From the NCBI GenBank assembly GCA_900769345.1, contig CAAGGJ010000081.1:1-39007 (forward strand): DNA of 39,007 bases, in the 5' to 3' direction. The stretch is from Bacteroidales bacterium. Its GTDB lineage: Bacteria > Bacteroidota > Bacteroidia > Bacteroidales > Muribaculaceae. The position numbers were made by a program, and so were the translations under genes. How positions within the stretch are numbered: the stretch's first letter is position 1; each line of letters opens with the position of its first letter. The notes beneath the pieces are model-generated. The model ran no database searches. It had not been told where the DNA came from and worked only from the letters and a program-made list of their open reading frames with translations. Positions 8,560 to 17,668 of this stretch are shown piece after piece.

Positions 8560-10356
8560 TTAATCTCGCCACATAATTACTTTTGGCCCTGTGGAATCGT
8601 TTTCTTTAGGCTTGGCTACCTTTTCTTTCTTTTTAATGGTTACCTTTTCTTCCTCAGCCGGTTTGTTTCTTGTCTTTGCCACCGGTTTAAAGTACACCAC
8701 TTCGAAAGGGAATGTAGCAGGCGGACAGCCTTGCTCGGTGATTTGTATCACAATATTATTAACGCCCTCTTTCAGCGAGTATACCTTACACTTATGGCGG
8801 ATTTCCGACATTTTTTCATATTCTATCTGAAGCGAATCGGTCAAAATCTCCACTGCTGTAGGATAAACCCCATCGCTCGCTATGCGGTCGGCATTGATGT
8901 TAAACACAAACGACACCGTACCTTTCTCAAGAGCAGTCTGGCTATCATCGACATCTACTACAAAATATTTATAGTGCCAAGCCTTAACGCCAAACGGGAT
9001 TATTGATGACTTAAATCCATCATAATAGATGGTAATAGGATATTCGATTGTAGTAAGTTCGTCGGGGAGGTCTTTGGGAATATTGAGCACACAATTATAT
9101 TCCACAAAGTTACCACTTTCGGTGTTCTTATAGTGCTTTGAAGTCTTATCAATATCGCACCCTGTTGCAGGATCAATTTCTATTCCCACTTTATCGGCTG
9201 ATATAGAGGTAGGGAAGTCGGCACGAATGGTGGTTTCGAACTTTTGATGGCGGAAAGCGATATCATCACCCTTATTCATTCGAAGCCTAAATTCTACGCC
9301 ATCGATAATGCTGAGCAAACCATATTTACCGTTCAATTTCACCATAGCCCTTTCGTCGATACACATAGGCACCTCCTCAAATTGAGGTGGAAGTATTTCT
9401 TCGCCATTTTCTCTACACAAGCCTATGAGATTTCCATCATCTCTCACTCTCAAATTGCTTTCGTAAGTCTTCTTTTGCTCTTCGTTTTGCTTATAGAAGT
9501 AATCTTTACCATTACGGCTAATCACCGATGGGCGCTGCATCGAATCGAATATTATCGACACCATATCGGTCTTGCCGTGCTTGGCACATAGCAAGAATGT
9601 AGTATCGCTATTCTGCACAAAGCTTTGCTCGAAATCGCCAATCAACTTCACCTGCTCCTTCTTCTTTTTTACATCAACATTTTCGGTTGCATATACAGGC
9701 GACAATTCTCTATTGGTTCCATCGAACAAGAAAACCTTAGATTTTATTACCACCACACCCTTATTCTCATCATTTATCGATGATATATACTGTATGTCGT
9801 CATTGTTGACTTGTTTGCCATCGTAATAGAAATTAACGACAGAGCCACGATCGTCGATTAGCAAATTGCGATAATCTTTTTGCTTTTCCATATTGAGGAA
9901 CGTGCCGCATGTGGCATAGCCATTGAAATATGGATAAGCTTTAATATATTTTTCGTCACGAACCACCCCATCAGCGTCGATAAACTGATAGAAAACGCCA
10001 TTTTGAACAAGGAGCTTGCCGCAAGAATAATAAGGGTACTTGTGAGTAACATTAAATCCGGAAATAGCTATAATTTCACCATTTTGCCTATATGCACATA
10101 CTATCTGCGGAGTGCCTTTTTTCACAGCCAAGGCTATATCCTCCTTAAATGGATACAAAACATCCTTGCACGAAAGAAGTCGCTTGCCGTCGATGGTCCA
10201 TAATATTTTCACATCGGCAGAATCGGTCATTATGGCATCGATGCCACTTGCCATCTGAATTTTATCATAAGAGGGCGGAATAAGCCATTTCGCCACTTGT
10301 GCCTTTATGTCGACCAAGGCATAAAGACAGACTAAAAAGACTATAAATCTCTTCAT
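8560..10356 (-). CDS. Exported WG-repeat-like protein with basic C-terminal tail
   Basis: 598 residues. Signal peptide (residues 1-20, ending DIKAQ). The middle has degenerate WG-type repeats: NGEEILPPQFEEV followed by KLNGKYGLLSI, with related segments such as FIDADGVVRDEKYI and IDDRGSVVNFYYDG. The C-terminal third is beta-rich, perhaps Ig-like (FVFNINADRIASDG, KVYSLKEGVNNIVIQI), ending in a Lys/Glu-rich tail. No enzyme motif. The product should be periplasmic or surface-attached. It lies 3 bases after the kinase gene (10360) and just before the PP2C gene, so it is co-transcribed with the phospho-signalling genes and may be an envelope sensor or structural part. Function unknown. Confidence 0.75.
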   Translation of the reverse strand: MKRFIVFLVCLYALVDIKAQVAKWLIPPSYDKIQMASGIDAIMTDSADVKILWTIDGKRLLSCKDVLYPFKEDIALAVKKGTPQIVCAYRQNGEIIAISGFNVTHKYPYYSCGKLLVQNGVFYQFIDADGVVRDEKYIKAYPYFNGYATCGTFLNMEKQKDYRNLLIDDRGSVVNFYYDGKQVNNDDIQYISSINDENKGVVVIKSKVFLFDGTNRELSPVYATENVDVKKKKEQVKLIGDFEQSFVQNSDTTFLLCAKHGKTDMVSIIFDSMQRPSVISRNGKDYFYKQNEEQKKTYESNLRVRDDGNLIGLCRENGEEILPPQFEEVPMCIDERAMVKLNGKYGLLSIIDGVEFRLRMNKGDDIAFRHQKFETTIRADFPTSISADKVGIEIDPATGCDIDKTSKHYKNTESGNFVEYNCVLNIPKDLPDELTTIEYPITIYYDGFKSSIIPFGVKAWHYKYFVVDVDDSQTALEKGTVSFVFNINADRIASDGVYPTAVEILTDSLQIEYEKMSEIRHKCKVYSLKEGVNNIVIQITEQGCPPATFPFEVVYFKPVAKTRNKPAEEEKVTIKKKEKVAKPKENDSTGPKVIMWRD

Positions 10357-10359
10357 ATT

Positions 10360-11841
10360 CTATATTGCTATTTTAATATTTTTCAATGAGTTATCAATGT
10401 CTTGCAAGAGAAGCGTATCTCTTGACAACTCTGCCCAAATTCTCGATTGTTTCAAATAATATAACCCCTTTTCGGTATTGGGCTTGATTATCTGATTAGG
10501 ATTGACATAATAACATGCAAGCCTATATGCAGCTTGTGCATTTATCTCAGCGTAAGCCGAATCATTGAGTTCCAAAATTTTCGACAACAATGCAAAAGCT
10601 TCGTTGGTATACCTATCATTTTTAGGCAGATAACCTAATGGTCTGTCTGCGTCAAACGTCTCAATACCCAACAATTGTTTGCGTTTCATCGAAGCCTTTT
10701 CCACATACCACCCATAAGTGTAAGCCATCTGGTAGATAGCAGGAATATATCGCAAATTACTCAAGCTATCCATACGAGCCACACCCCGCAGCACACTATC
10801 GGGGTCGCTGCTACTGATATCGCTCAATGCCAATTGGTACTGCTGTTCTATGCTTAATGGCTTTATTGGGGACGAGGGCTTAACTAAGTAGTACACTCCT
10901 AAAGCTATTACTGCCGCCAAAGCTATGCCAAGTGTCCAATACAAACCCTTGCGTGGTCGTAACGGATAGCGTTTGGCAAGAGCAGCCTCCTTGATAGTCT
11001 TTGCCGATGGGCGATTGCCCGGCTCAAAAGCCAAGCAGTCGGCAATCAAATGCTGAATATCGGAAGGAATATTGGCAATGGGGATTAGTTGATTGGGGTT
11101 CTCGGTTTGAGATTTGCCACCATCCTCGCCAAAAGGAACTTTACCGGAGAGAATCTCGTAGAGCGTGGCTCCAAAAGCCCAAATATCGCTTTGCGACATA
11201 GGGGTAGAGTCTTCCAAAAATCGTTCCGGTGCCATATAAGCCATGGTTCCGCTATTCTCATCGTCGTAATAGAAGCCATGCTCACCGCCACGCTTGGCAC
11301 TGATGCCGAAATCGGTTATCGCATAATCACCATTATTGTCGATTAGCACATTGGCAGGCTTTATGTCTTGGTGTATTATAGGCGTTTCGTTGGTGTGAAG
11401 GCGATTAAGTCCTGAGGAAACATCGAGTATAAACTTCCATATATCATCAGGCGACAATTGTTTGTTGATTAGCTGCTCCGACGACCCATTCTTGCAATAC
11501 GGTAGCACCAAGTAAGGAATACCATCACACACCGCGAAACTTGTGGGTTGCAACAAATTTTCGTGACGACATTCGTATACTATTTTAAATTCCTCTCGAA
11601 ATCGTTGCTCGCCCTCAACATCCAATGCATTTTTTGGCCTATATATCTTAATTGCCACCAACATACCGGAGTCTTCCTTTGTCGACTCGTCATACTCATC
11701 AGCCATCGATGTATCGATAGTGTTAATATCCACAGCAAGCCACACATCGGCTGTAGCCCCATCAGTGCTCAACGGCCGCAAAAGCCTATAATGCCCGTCA
11801 AATAATGTGGATGGTTGTAATGTTTGTCCTGTTTCAAGCAT
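10360..11841 (-). CDS. Transmembrane Ser/Thr protein kinase (Hanks type), kinase A
   Basis: 493 residues. Cytosolic kinase domain (about 17-290): glycine loop replaced by LSTDGATADVWLA, catalytic Lys in VAIKIYRP (K65), HQDIKPAN (D159, K161), DFG (177-179), GTMAYMAPER and DIWAFGATLYE. One transmembrane helix (about 300-320) leads to a periplasmic helical, TPR/Sel1-like domain (YNPYQLALSD-like helices, AFALLSKILELNDSAY, KGLYYLKQSRIWAEL). HQD replaces the usual HRD, making it a non-RD kinase, and the P-loop lacks the GxGxxG pattern; the paralogue at 15302-16627 shares both features. All catalytic residues are otherwise present. Probable role: phosphorylating cluster proteins in response to envelope status, opposed by the PP2C. 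Confidence 0.93.
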   Translation of the reverse strand: MLETGQTLQPSTLFDGHYRLLRPLSTDGATADVWLAVDINTIDTSMADEYDESTKEDSGMLVAIKIYRPKNALDVEGEQRFREEFKIVYECRHENLLQPTSFAVCDGIPYLVLPYCKNGSSEQLINKQLSPDDIWKFILDVSSGLNRLHTNETPIIHQDIKPANVLIDNNGDYAITDFGISAKRGGEHGFYYDDENSGTMAYMAPERFLEDSTPMSQSDIWAFGATLYEILSGKVPFGEDGGKSQTENPNQLIPIANIPSDIQHLIADCLAFEPGNRPSAKTIKEAALAKRYPLRPRKGLYWTLGIALAAVIALGVYYLVKPSSPIKPLSIEQQYQLALSDISSSDPDSVLRGVARMDSLSNLRYIPAIYQMAYTYGWYVEKASMKRKQLLGIETFDADRPLGYLPKNDRYTNEAFALLSKILELNDSAYAEINAQAAYRLACYYVNPNQIIKPNTEKGLYYLKQSRIWAELSRDTLLLQDIDNSLKNIKIAI

Positions 11842-11902
11842 TGTTTTGTAAATAATTCACAGGTGGCGACAACAAGCAATCGCCACCCATATGATTAATA
11901 TA

Positions 11903-13363
11903 TCAATTATTGATTGAATTCCTTAATGCTCTCATCTTGGCAGCACTCGGTGAAGACTGTGATGCCGGAGTGAAAGGCAATTGCTGCTTGTCGGTGTATG
12001 AAACATAGCCTGAAGCGTTAAACACCACCCTTAATCGGTTAGTCTTATCGTAAAATACATATTCCGATTTTGTGGATTCTTCTGTATTAAGAACATATTT
12101 AGCCTTCAGCCATTTGAGAATATCTGCTGCATTGCTCATAAAATTCTCATTTAGGTACACCCAGTATTCACACATTTTTTTCTCGGAATTAAATACGAAT
12201 CCCACCATAAATGCGTCCGGACTTCCTGTCATCTCATAATAATCCGAACCATCCTTTGAATATGAATAATCGGAGAACAAAAATGGAAACTCAAATTCAT
12301 TCATCTCGTTGGCAACTATTTCTTTCGACATACCAAATAGATAAGAGAAGTCCATCCATCTCGATTCGGGAAGAAGTACAAAAAACGACAATGTGGATTG
12401 ATTTGTATTATATATTGCAGCCACAGGGCTTCCGTCTATGTTCTTATCTGTAACATATGAGTACGTACCTTCTTCTGATTTTAGCAAATCGTACTTACCA
12501 TCCAAGTACTTCTTAACATTAGACTTGCTTACATTGTCGTTCAAACATAACTGTACAAATTCGATATGTTTTGTATCATATAAGCCGGTAATGTATTTTA
12601 TCGTATCGGTCAAGAAATCATTAGAGTAATATATCAATCCTTTATCATCGTCTTTATACAGATAATCCTCTCCTTTCAAATCAACTATTTCTTGCACAGT
12701 CTTACCAAATGCAAATGTATAGTCGTCGAACATATTATCAGGATCGAACACAATTATCTCATAAACTGCAGTACCTTTATCGGTCACAATATCGATATAT
12801 GTCTGACCGGGAGTAACAGCTGTAATCTTTCCACTATTAGCATCTACTTCTACCACATTTTTGTTATGAGACGAAAAGCCTTTTATGGTAGCATTTACCA
12901 CTTTTGAATAGTCGGGCGTAACACTCTCTCCAGGCTTTATATTAATAGAACCGAGCTGTTTTGCATAAGTAAATATACCTACCGACGCATTGGCATCTTT
13001 AAATTCTGCCGTGAACTCGTATTCTTTAATGTCTTTTATTGTAAGCATCAATTTTGTTGTGACATCCCCAAGCACAACATTCATGGTTATTCTATCTTTA
13101 CCTTCAATAAAGTATCTGCCATCTTTTGTATCATTAGAGAATTTCCATCCTCCCAAAGAAGTATTAGAATAATAGAATACTCCCGATGGGATAAACTTTA
13201 ATCTCTCCCATAGACCCTGTTCAGGATGGTCATAAATCCATTCTCCTACAATATGTTCAATGGTTACTCCTTCATCCGGTTCGGGATCTGAATCTGAGCT
13301 ACATGATGTGAATGTTAAAGCACAAAATAGCGTAAATGCAAAAATACAAAATTTGTTAGTCAT
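11903..13363 (-). CDS. Lipoprotein with BIG2-like domain
   Basis: 486 residues. The N-terminus is a signal peptide with a lipobox (TFTSCSS, lipidated Cys at 21) followed by an Asp-rich spacer (SDSDPEPDEG) of the type that can direct lipoproteins to the Bacteroidetes surface. A BIG2/Ig-like segment is visible near 150-206 (NSGKITAVTPGQTYIDIV). An N-terminal lipocalin-like stretch (about 33-130, GEWIYDHPEQGLWERLKF) and a C-terminal alpha/beta region follow. No catalytic motif. It lies between kinase A and the BACON/barrel gene with short gaps, so it is part of the operon. A surface or outer-membrane partner of the adjacent barrel protein is plausible but unproven. Confidence 0.78.
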   Translation of the reverse strand: MTNKFCIFAFTLFCALTFTSCSSDSDPEPDEGVTIEHIVGEWIYDHPEQGLWERLKFIPSGVFYYSNTSLGGWKFSNDTKDGRYFIEGKDRITMNVVLGDVTTKLMLTIKDIKEYEFTAEFKDANASVGIFTYAKQLGSINIKPGESVTPDYSKVVNATIKGFSSHNKNVVEVDANSGKITAVTPGQTYIDIVTDKGTAVYEIIVFDPDNMFDDYTFAFGKTVQEIVDLKGEDYLYKDDDKGLIYYSNDFLTDTIKYITGLYDTKHIEFVQLCLNDNVSKSNVKKYLDGKYDLLKSEEGTYSYVTDKNIDGSPVAAIYNTNQSTLSFFVLLPESRWMDFSYLFGMSKEIVANEMNEFEFPFLFSDYSYSKDGSDYYEMTGSPDAFMVGFVFNSEKKMCEYWVYLNENFMSNAADILKWLKAKYVLNTEESTKSEYVFYDKTNRLRVVFNASGYVSYTDKQQLPFTPASQSSPSAAKMRALRNSINN

Positions 13364-13382
13364 AATATAAATGTTTTTTTAA

Positions 13383-15305
13383 TTAATATCTAAATGTATA
13401 TCCCACTCTCACTTGCAGATAATTATTGCGTTGCTTATATCCCGTCATCAGATTACTTCCGGGATAGTCGAATATAGTCCATCGAGGTCCTTCCCAATAT
13501 CTCTTATTTGCCATATTTGTAATCATGTAATTATAATCAATGCCCATGCTTATGCCGGCATACTCATATGCAATACCAAAACGCAATCCCATATTGATTC
13601 TCTTCAATGGCGATGCATCAAAAGTATTTGACTTATCGTGTTGAGCATAATTCTGCTCTACATAAGTTTCGATATAGTCAACCTCTTTTTTATATAAATC
13701 CATTGTTCCGGAGCACTGTATATGATACGGATATAGGTCCACACCATCGGCAACTTGATCAGTCATTCCAAATTTATCCTTAACAAACGCAGTGAGTTTT
13801 TCTCCATCAGACGTTCCGTAAATATCCATTTTAGCCGAAATACCAAAATTAACTACCGGACCTACATTTATCTGAATATGACTTGTCTTAGTCACAGGGA
13901 AACGATAGGAAGCCAAAATGGGTATTTCTAAGGCGTGGAATGAATAGTCTTCTTTATAGTTATCTATAATTTTTCCTTTTGCATAGTAAGTGTTTGAACT
14001 TAACATCACATTTCTAACACCATTCGCTTCGTAGGTATTTTGATATTTGTAATAATTATAGTTCAATCCGGCTATAAGATATAAGTTTCGATATAGACGA
14101 ATGTCGGCATAAGCGCCAAAAGAGAATCCCGATGCGCTGGAATATGATGCCTCTTCGGTGTTAGTGCCATTAGCATAATTTACCACGCTGCCGGTGACGC
14201 TTCCCCCGTTTGATGCCGAAATCATAGGCAACAAATATCCCGCATTAAATCCCACCGACACAGCACGACCGCCAATTCCCGACACCGGTATCACAGCCAC
14301 CACCGGGCGGGGGTCTTGAGTGACATTGATACCCAATGTTTGCTTACCTGTGGTTACATTCACACTGGCTTCGCGGCTAAGATTGATAGGGTCGTTAGGC
14401 GTGCAGTGTATTTTGAGCAGATTATCAGCCACTTTTGTCACTTGGCACCAATGAGGAAAATCGCCAAATCGCCAATCTTGAGCATCAGTAAGGATGTTCA
14501 CATATTCATCGCCACCTTCGGGACCAAAGTGTAAATCGTTCTTCGAAAACGCCAAATGGTCCATTCCGGCTACTTGATAAAGGTTGATAATTACCGATTT
14601 TGTATTGCCTTCCACCTTTATTTCAGCCGTCCGTTCCTCATTCTTATCGTTGGCCGATGCTGTTAATTTTATCTTTCCATCTTCTTTGACCGTCACCACC
14701 CATCCGGGCACATTTTTCACAGTCCAATCGGTGTTGGAGCGAATCTCTATGATGTTAGTATCGCCATTATAGGGGAATGTAAGGTTTTCAACCGACGGAG
14801 CCAAAAGTTCGGGGGCTTTTTCGTTCTTTACTGTTACCGACTTCGATTTTCCGCCCATCTTCACTATCACCTCGCACATACGGTCGGCATTCTGCTCGTT
14901 TTCCTCGCTGATAATGTATATTTTACCTTTTTCTTTTTTAATCTTACACCAAGTGACATTGCTGTCGCTAATGTTTGCCGTCCATGAGCCGTTACCGTCA
15001 ACAGTAATCACATCTTGTCCCCCTTGATAAGGTATCACAACCTCATTTTCAGAGAGCGAAAACGGCTTTACCGTGTTAGGTTTTCTGAGAATACGATCTA
15101 TCCAAGCTATTCGTTTCTCACTATCGGGCACATAGAGATTGTTGCCACAACTGATAACTTGTTGGAATTTAGTCTTAGCTTTTTCCAACCTTCCTTGGTC
15201 TACTAAAGTGTTGCCCTCTTGGTACAACTCTTTGCAACTTTGTGCCGACAGTTTCACACTGCCCAACAAAGCCAATGCCATTACTATGGCCAATGTTCTA
15301 ATCAT
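13383..15305 (-). CDS. Outer-membrane beta-barrel protein with three BACON domains
   Basis: 640 residues. Signal peptide (1-21), a short TPR-like helical pair (about 23-52, LYQEGNTLVDQGRLEKAKTK), three BACON-type modules (about 82-161, 168-244, 250-331; hallmarks WTANISDSNVTWC, WTVKNVPGWV, WRFGDFPHWCQV), then a C-terminal barrel of amphipathic strands (about 345-640) ending VRVGYTFRY with the terminal aromatic typical of outer-membrane proteins. BACON domains are Bacteroidetes Ig-like modules often linked to carbohydrate or mucin contact. Unusually they are joined here directly to a porin-like barrel. The start overlaps the kinase B stop by four bases (ATGA). A peptidoglycan/outer-membrane anchor for the apparatus is one reading; inference only. 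Confidence 0.8.
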   Translation of the reverse strand: MIRTLAIVMALALLGSVKLSAQSCKELYQEGNTLVDQGRLEKAKTKFQQVISCGNNLYVPDSEKRIAWIDRILRKPNTVKPFSLSENEVVIPYQGGQDVITVDGNGSWTANISDSNVTWCKIKKEKGKIYIISEENEQNADRMCEVIVKMGGKSKSVTVKNEKAPELLAPSVENLTFPYNGDTNIIEIRSNTDWTVKNVPGWVVTVKEDGKIKLTASANDKNEERTAEIKVEGNTKSVIINLYQVAGMDHLAFSKNDLHFGPEGGDEYVNILTDAQDWRFGDFPHWCQVTKVADNLLKIHCTPNDPINLSREASVNVTTGKQTLGINVTQDPRPVVAVIPVSGIGGRAVSVGFNAGYLLPMISASNGGSVTGSVVNYANGTNTEEASYSSASGFSFGAYADIRLYRNLYLIAGLNYNYYKYQNTYEANGVRNVMLSSNTYYAKGKIIDNYKEDYSFHALEIPILASYRFPVTKTSHIQINVGPVVNFGISAKMDIYGTSDGEKLTAFVKDKFGMTDQVADGVDLYPYHIQCSGTMDLYKKEVDYIETYVEQNYAQHDKSNTFDASPLKRINMGLRFGIAYEYAGISMGIDYNYMITNMANKRYWEGPRWTIFDYPGSNLMTGYKQRNNYLQVRVGYTFRY

Positions 15306-16627
15306 AACTTTTGTATTTTTTGCTTTAACATTTTCGAAATTTCATCACGTTTGGCCGAGAATATCTCCACTTGTATCGGCAAATCTTCTTTTATTACAAA
15401 ATCAAGCGTATCGCATACACCTTTATATTGCTCGAGCACTGGAAATATGTTATCGATAGCCTCAATCCTGCCACTAATACTATCGTTAGCCTCCGGATAA
15501 TCGGCATTCTCAAGCAAAGCTTTGGTATAATAATTTTTGGCACCGATGAGTCGGTTGAGCGCAACGGAGTGATTGACATATTTTACATCTCGGAGTTCTT
15601 GTTTCTGCAAGCCTATTATGGAATCACCACTATTTTTATACACAGTAAAGGGTTCAATCGGTTTTGGCTTCAATTGCCATATAGAAATGCCTCCTACCAC
15701 CAACCCCACAGTCAGAACCGCACCTACACCTAAAAGTAAATTACCTTTCTTGCCCTTATTAGCTGCGTATTGTGCTATATATGAGGCCGACGGGCGTTTC
15801 TTAGGATTGGCTTCCAAACAGGCATATATAATCTTTGCCATACGCTTGGATATGGGCTTCTTAATAGGCGGCACATTGGCTCCTTCGAGCTGGGCTTCTC
15901 CTCCCCTATCACCAAATGGCACATCACCGGTGATAAGCTCATAGGCTGTGGCTCCGAACGACCAAATGTCGCTACTCGCATCGGGCACATAACCATCGAG
16001 AAACCGTTCGGGCGGCATATAGATAAGTGTGCCACTACTCACATTTTCCATGCAATGGTCGTCGTCAACGCCCGACTTTATGCTTATTCCGAAGTCGGTG
16101 ATGCAATAGTTTTTGTTAGTATCTATTAGAATATTTGCAGGCTTAATGTCTTGGTGTATAATCTGAGGACTCACCGAGTGCAGATAACTCAGTCCGGCGG
16201 CCACATCGGTCAAAAATTTCCACATATCAGCCTCTTCAATGCAGCCCACAAGCGACTCTGCCGAACCATTATCACAAAAAGGCATCACCAAATAAGGCAT
16301 ACCATCGAAAATGGAGTAGTCGGTGGTGGGCAACAAATTGGCATGGTGACAATTGAAGATGGTTTTAAACTCAGCTTTGAAACTTTGCTCTCCATCCACA
16401 TCAAGAATGTTTTTGGGCCTGTAAATTTTAATCGCCACAAGCACTCCGGTTCCATCCACTCGCACCACGTCGTCGGTTTCTTCCGATAGTTTCGTATCCA
16501 CCGATTCGTAGTTCTCTGCCAGCCACACATCGGCGGTTCCGCCTTCAGTACTCAGCAACTTGATGAGTCGATATCGCCCATCGAATAATATGCCATCTTC
16601 TATATATTTGCTTAAATCTTGCATCAT
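15302..16627 (-). CDS. Transmembrane Ser/Thr protein kinase, kinase B (paralogue of kinase A)
   Basis: 441 residues. Kinase domain (about 18-290) with LSTEGGTADVWLA in place of the glycine loop, K67 in VAIKIYRP, HQDIKPAN (D160, K162), DFG (178-180), GTLIYMPPERF and DIWSFGATAYE. A transmembrane helix (about 296-317) and a short periplasmic helical domain (~120 residues) follow. It is closely related to the kinase at 10360-11841 over the catalytic domain but differs in the periplasmic part, suggesting duplication and divergence of the input. The start shares one base with the glucosaminidase stop (TAATG), and its stop overlaps the next start (ATGA): strong translational coupling. Confidence 0.93.
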   Translation of the reverse strand: MMQDLSKYIEDGILFDGRYRLIKLLSTEGGTADVWLAENYESVDTKLSEETDDVVRVDGTGVLVAIKIYRPKNILDVDGEQSFKAEFKTIFNCHHANLLPTTDYSIFDGMPYLVMPFCDNGSAESLVGCIEEADMWKFLTDVAAGLSYLHSVSPQIIHQDIKPANILIDTNKNYCITDFGISIKSGVDDDHCMENVSSGTLIYMPPERFLDGYVPDASSDIWSFGATAYELITGDVPFGDRGGEAQLEGANVPPIKKPISKRMAKIIYACLEANPKKRPSASYIAQYAANKGKKGNLLLGVGAVLTVGLVVGGISIWQLKPKPIEPFTVYKNSGDSIIGLQKQELRDVKYVNHSVALNRLIGAKNYYTKALLENADYPEANDSISGRIEAIDNIFPVLEQYKGVCDTLDFVIKEDLPIQVEIFSAKRDEISKMLKQKIQKL

Positions 16628-17628
16628 TATTGTAGGTATAGCAAATCGCCTTCTCTCAATTTAGAGAATATATCTTTTCCGTTCATCTTGGCTAATGATG
16701 ACAACCGAATACCAAATTTCTGCGACACTTCATATAGTGTTTCGCCAGCCTTGACCAAATATGTCTCTTCAAGGCCCTGATATTTCTTCTTCTTTTTCTC
16801 CAAATATACTATGTCGCCTTCTTTTATATCTTTGCCCGATGACAACTCATTATATTCCAATAGCTTCTGTACAGGAATATCATATTTCTGAGCTATCGAC
16901 ACCAAACGTTCACCCGGATACAATAATGTGCATCGCACTCCATTGACGTCAACGACAAATTTGCTCACAATATTTGTCACCTCTTCTTCTTCTTCGCTCT
17001 CTTCATCGTCGCTCATTACACAGTCGGCATCAAACACCGGTTGCACTTTCGACACCACCTTAGTGATAGTCACCGTTTTTCCTGCACGAAGTTTTACTCC
17101 ACCATTCACTGCATATAATTTATAGGCTTCGATAAAACCTATAAGAGCTTTTGCATATCCCGGTGCAGTGGCATAGCCGGCCTTTTGAAGTCCTATTGCC
17201 CATGCTCTATAATCGTAGATACTATATTTAAACAGACTGCTATAGCGTGAATTTTCCTTCAAGAATACAGAGTGGTCGCGATACGACTCTGTGGCCGAGG
17301 TGTATTTGCGGAAACGACTCTTCTCACTTTCATCATCCCATGCCAAGTACACCGCCCCTCTCCAACCACCATAGGCTTTAATACCAAAATGATTGTAGGC
17401 ATTTCGTGTCAACGCACTTGTGCCTGCCCCCGACTCCAAGATACCCTGGGCCAAAGTGATAGGCGCCGGTATGCCATATTGTCGTTCTTGCTCAAGTGCT
17501 ATCTGCTTATAGCGCTCGATATACGAATATATGTCCGACGAGGATTGTGCCATGGCACTACCATAAGCACAAACGAAGAGGATGCACAAACTGAGGTTTC
17601 TCACGCATCGTCCAGCTAAATCTATCAT
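16627..17628 (-). CDS. Exported N-acetylglucosaminidase (FlgJ/Mannosyl-glycoprotein endo-beta-GlcNAcase fold) with LysM
   Basis: Start chosen at 17628 because a good signal peptide begins there (MIDLAGRCVRNLSL, ending GSAMAQ); an ATG at 17655 is the alternative, and the frame is open to a TTG at 17688 inside the previous gene. The glucosaminidase domain (about 35-175) shows PAPITLAQGILESGAG with the general acid Glu65, AYNHFGIKAYGGWRG, YRDHSVFLKEN and GLQKAGYATAPGYAKALIG. A Glu-rich linker leads to two LysM motifs near the C-terminus, the last being YLVKAGETLYEVSQKFGI. It should cleave peptidoglycan glycan strands in the periplasm. In this operon it may open the wall for a trans-envelope machine, as dedicated hydrolases do for other secretion systems. 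Confidence 0.92.
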   Translation of the reverse strand: MIDLAGRCVRNLSLCILFVCAYGSAMAQSSSDIYSYIERYKQIALEQERQYGIPAPITLAQGILESGAGTSALTRNAYNHFGIKAYGGWRGAVYLAWDDESEKSRFRKYTSATESYRDHSVFLKENSRYSSLFKYSIYDYRAWAIGLQKAGYATAPGYAKALIGFIEAYKLYAVNGGVKLRAGKTVTITKVVSKVQPVFDADCVMSDDEESEEEEEVTNIVSKFVVDVNGVRCTLLYPGERLVSIAQKYDIPVQKLLEYNELSSGKDIKEGDIVYLEKKKKKYQGLEETYLVKAGETLYEVSQKFGIRLSSLAKMNGKDIFSKLREGDLLYLQ

Positions 17629-17668
17629 AAAATTTACAGTATTTACTAATAGCATGTTACGAGTGTTA

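Noticed and set aside
8555..8572. GTG start for the PP2C gene at 8572
   Set aside because: It overlaps the previous gene and adds residues before the fold; the ATG at 8554 is preferred.
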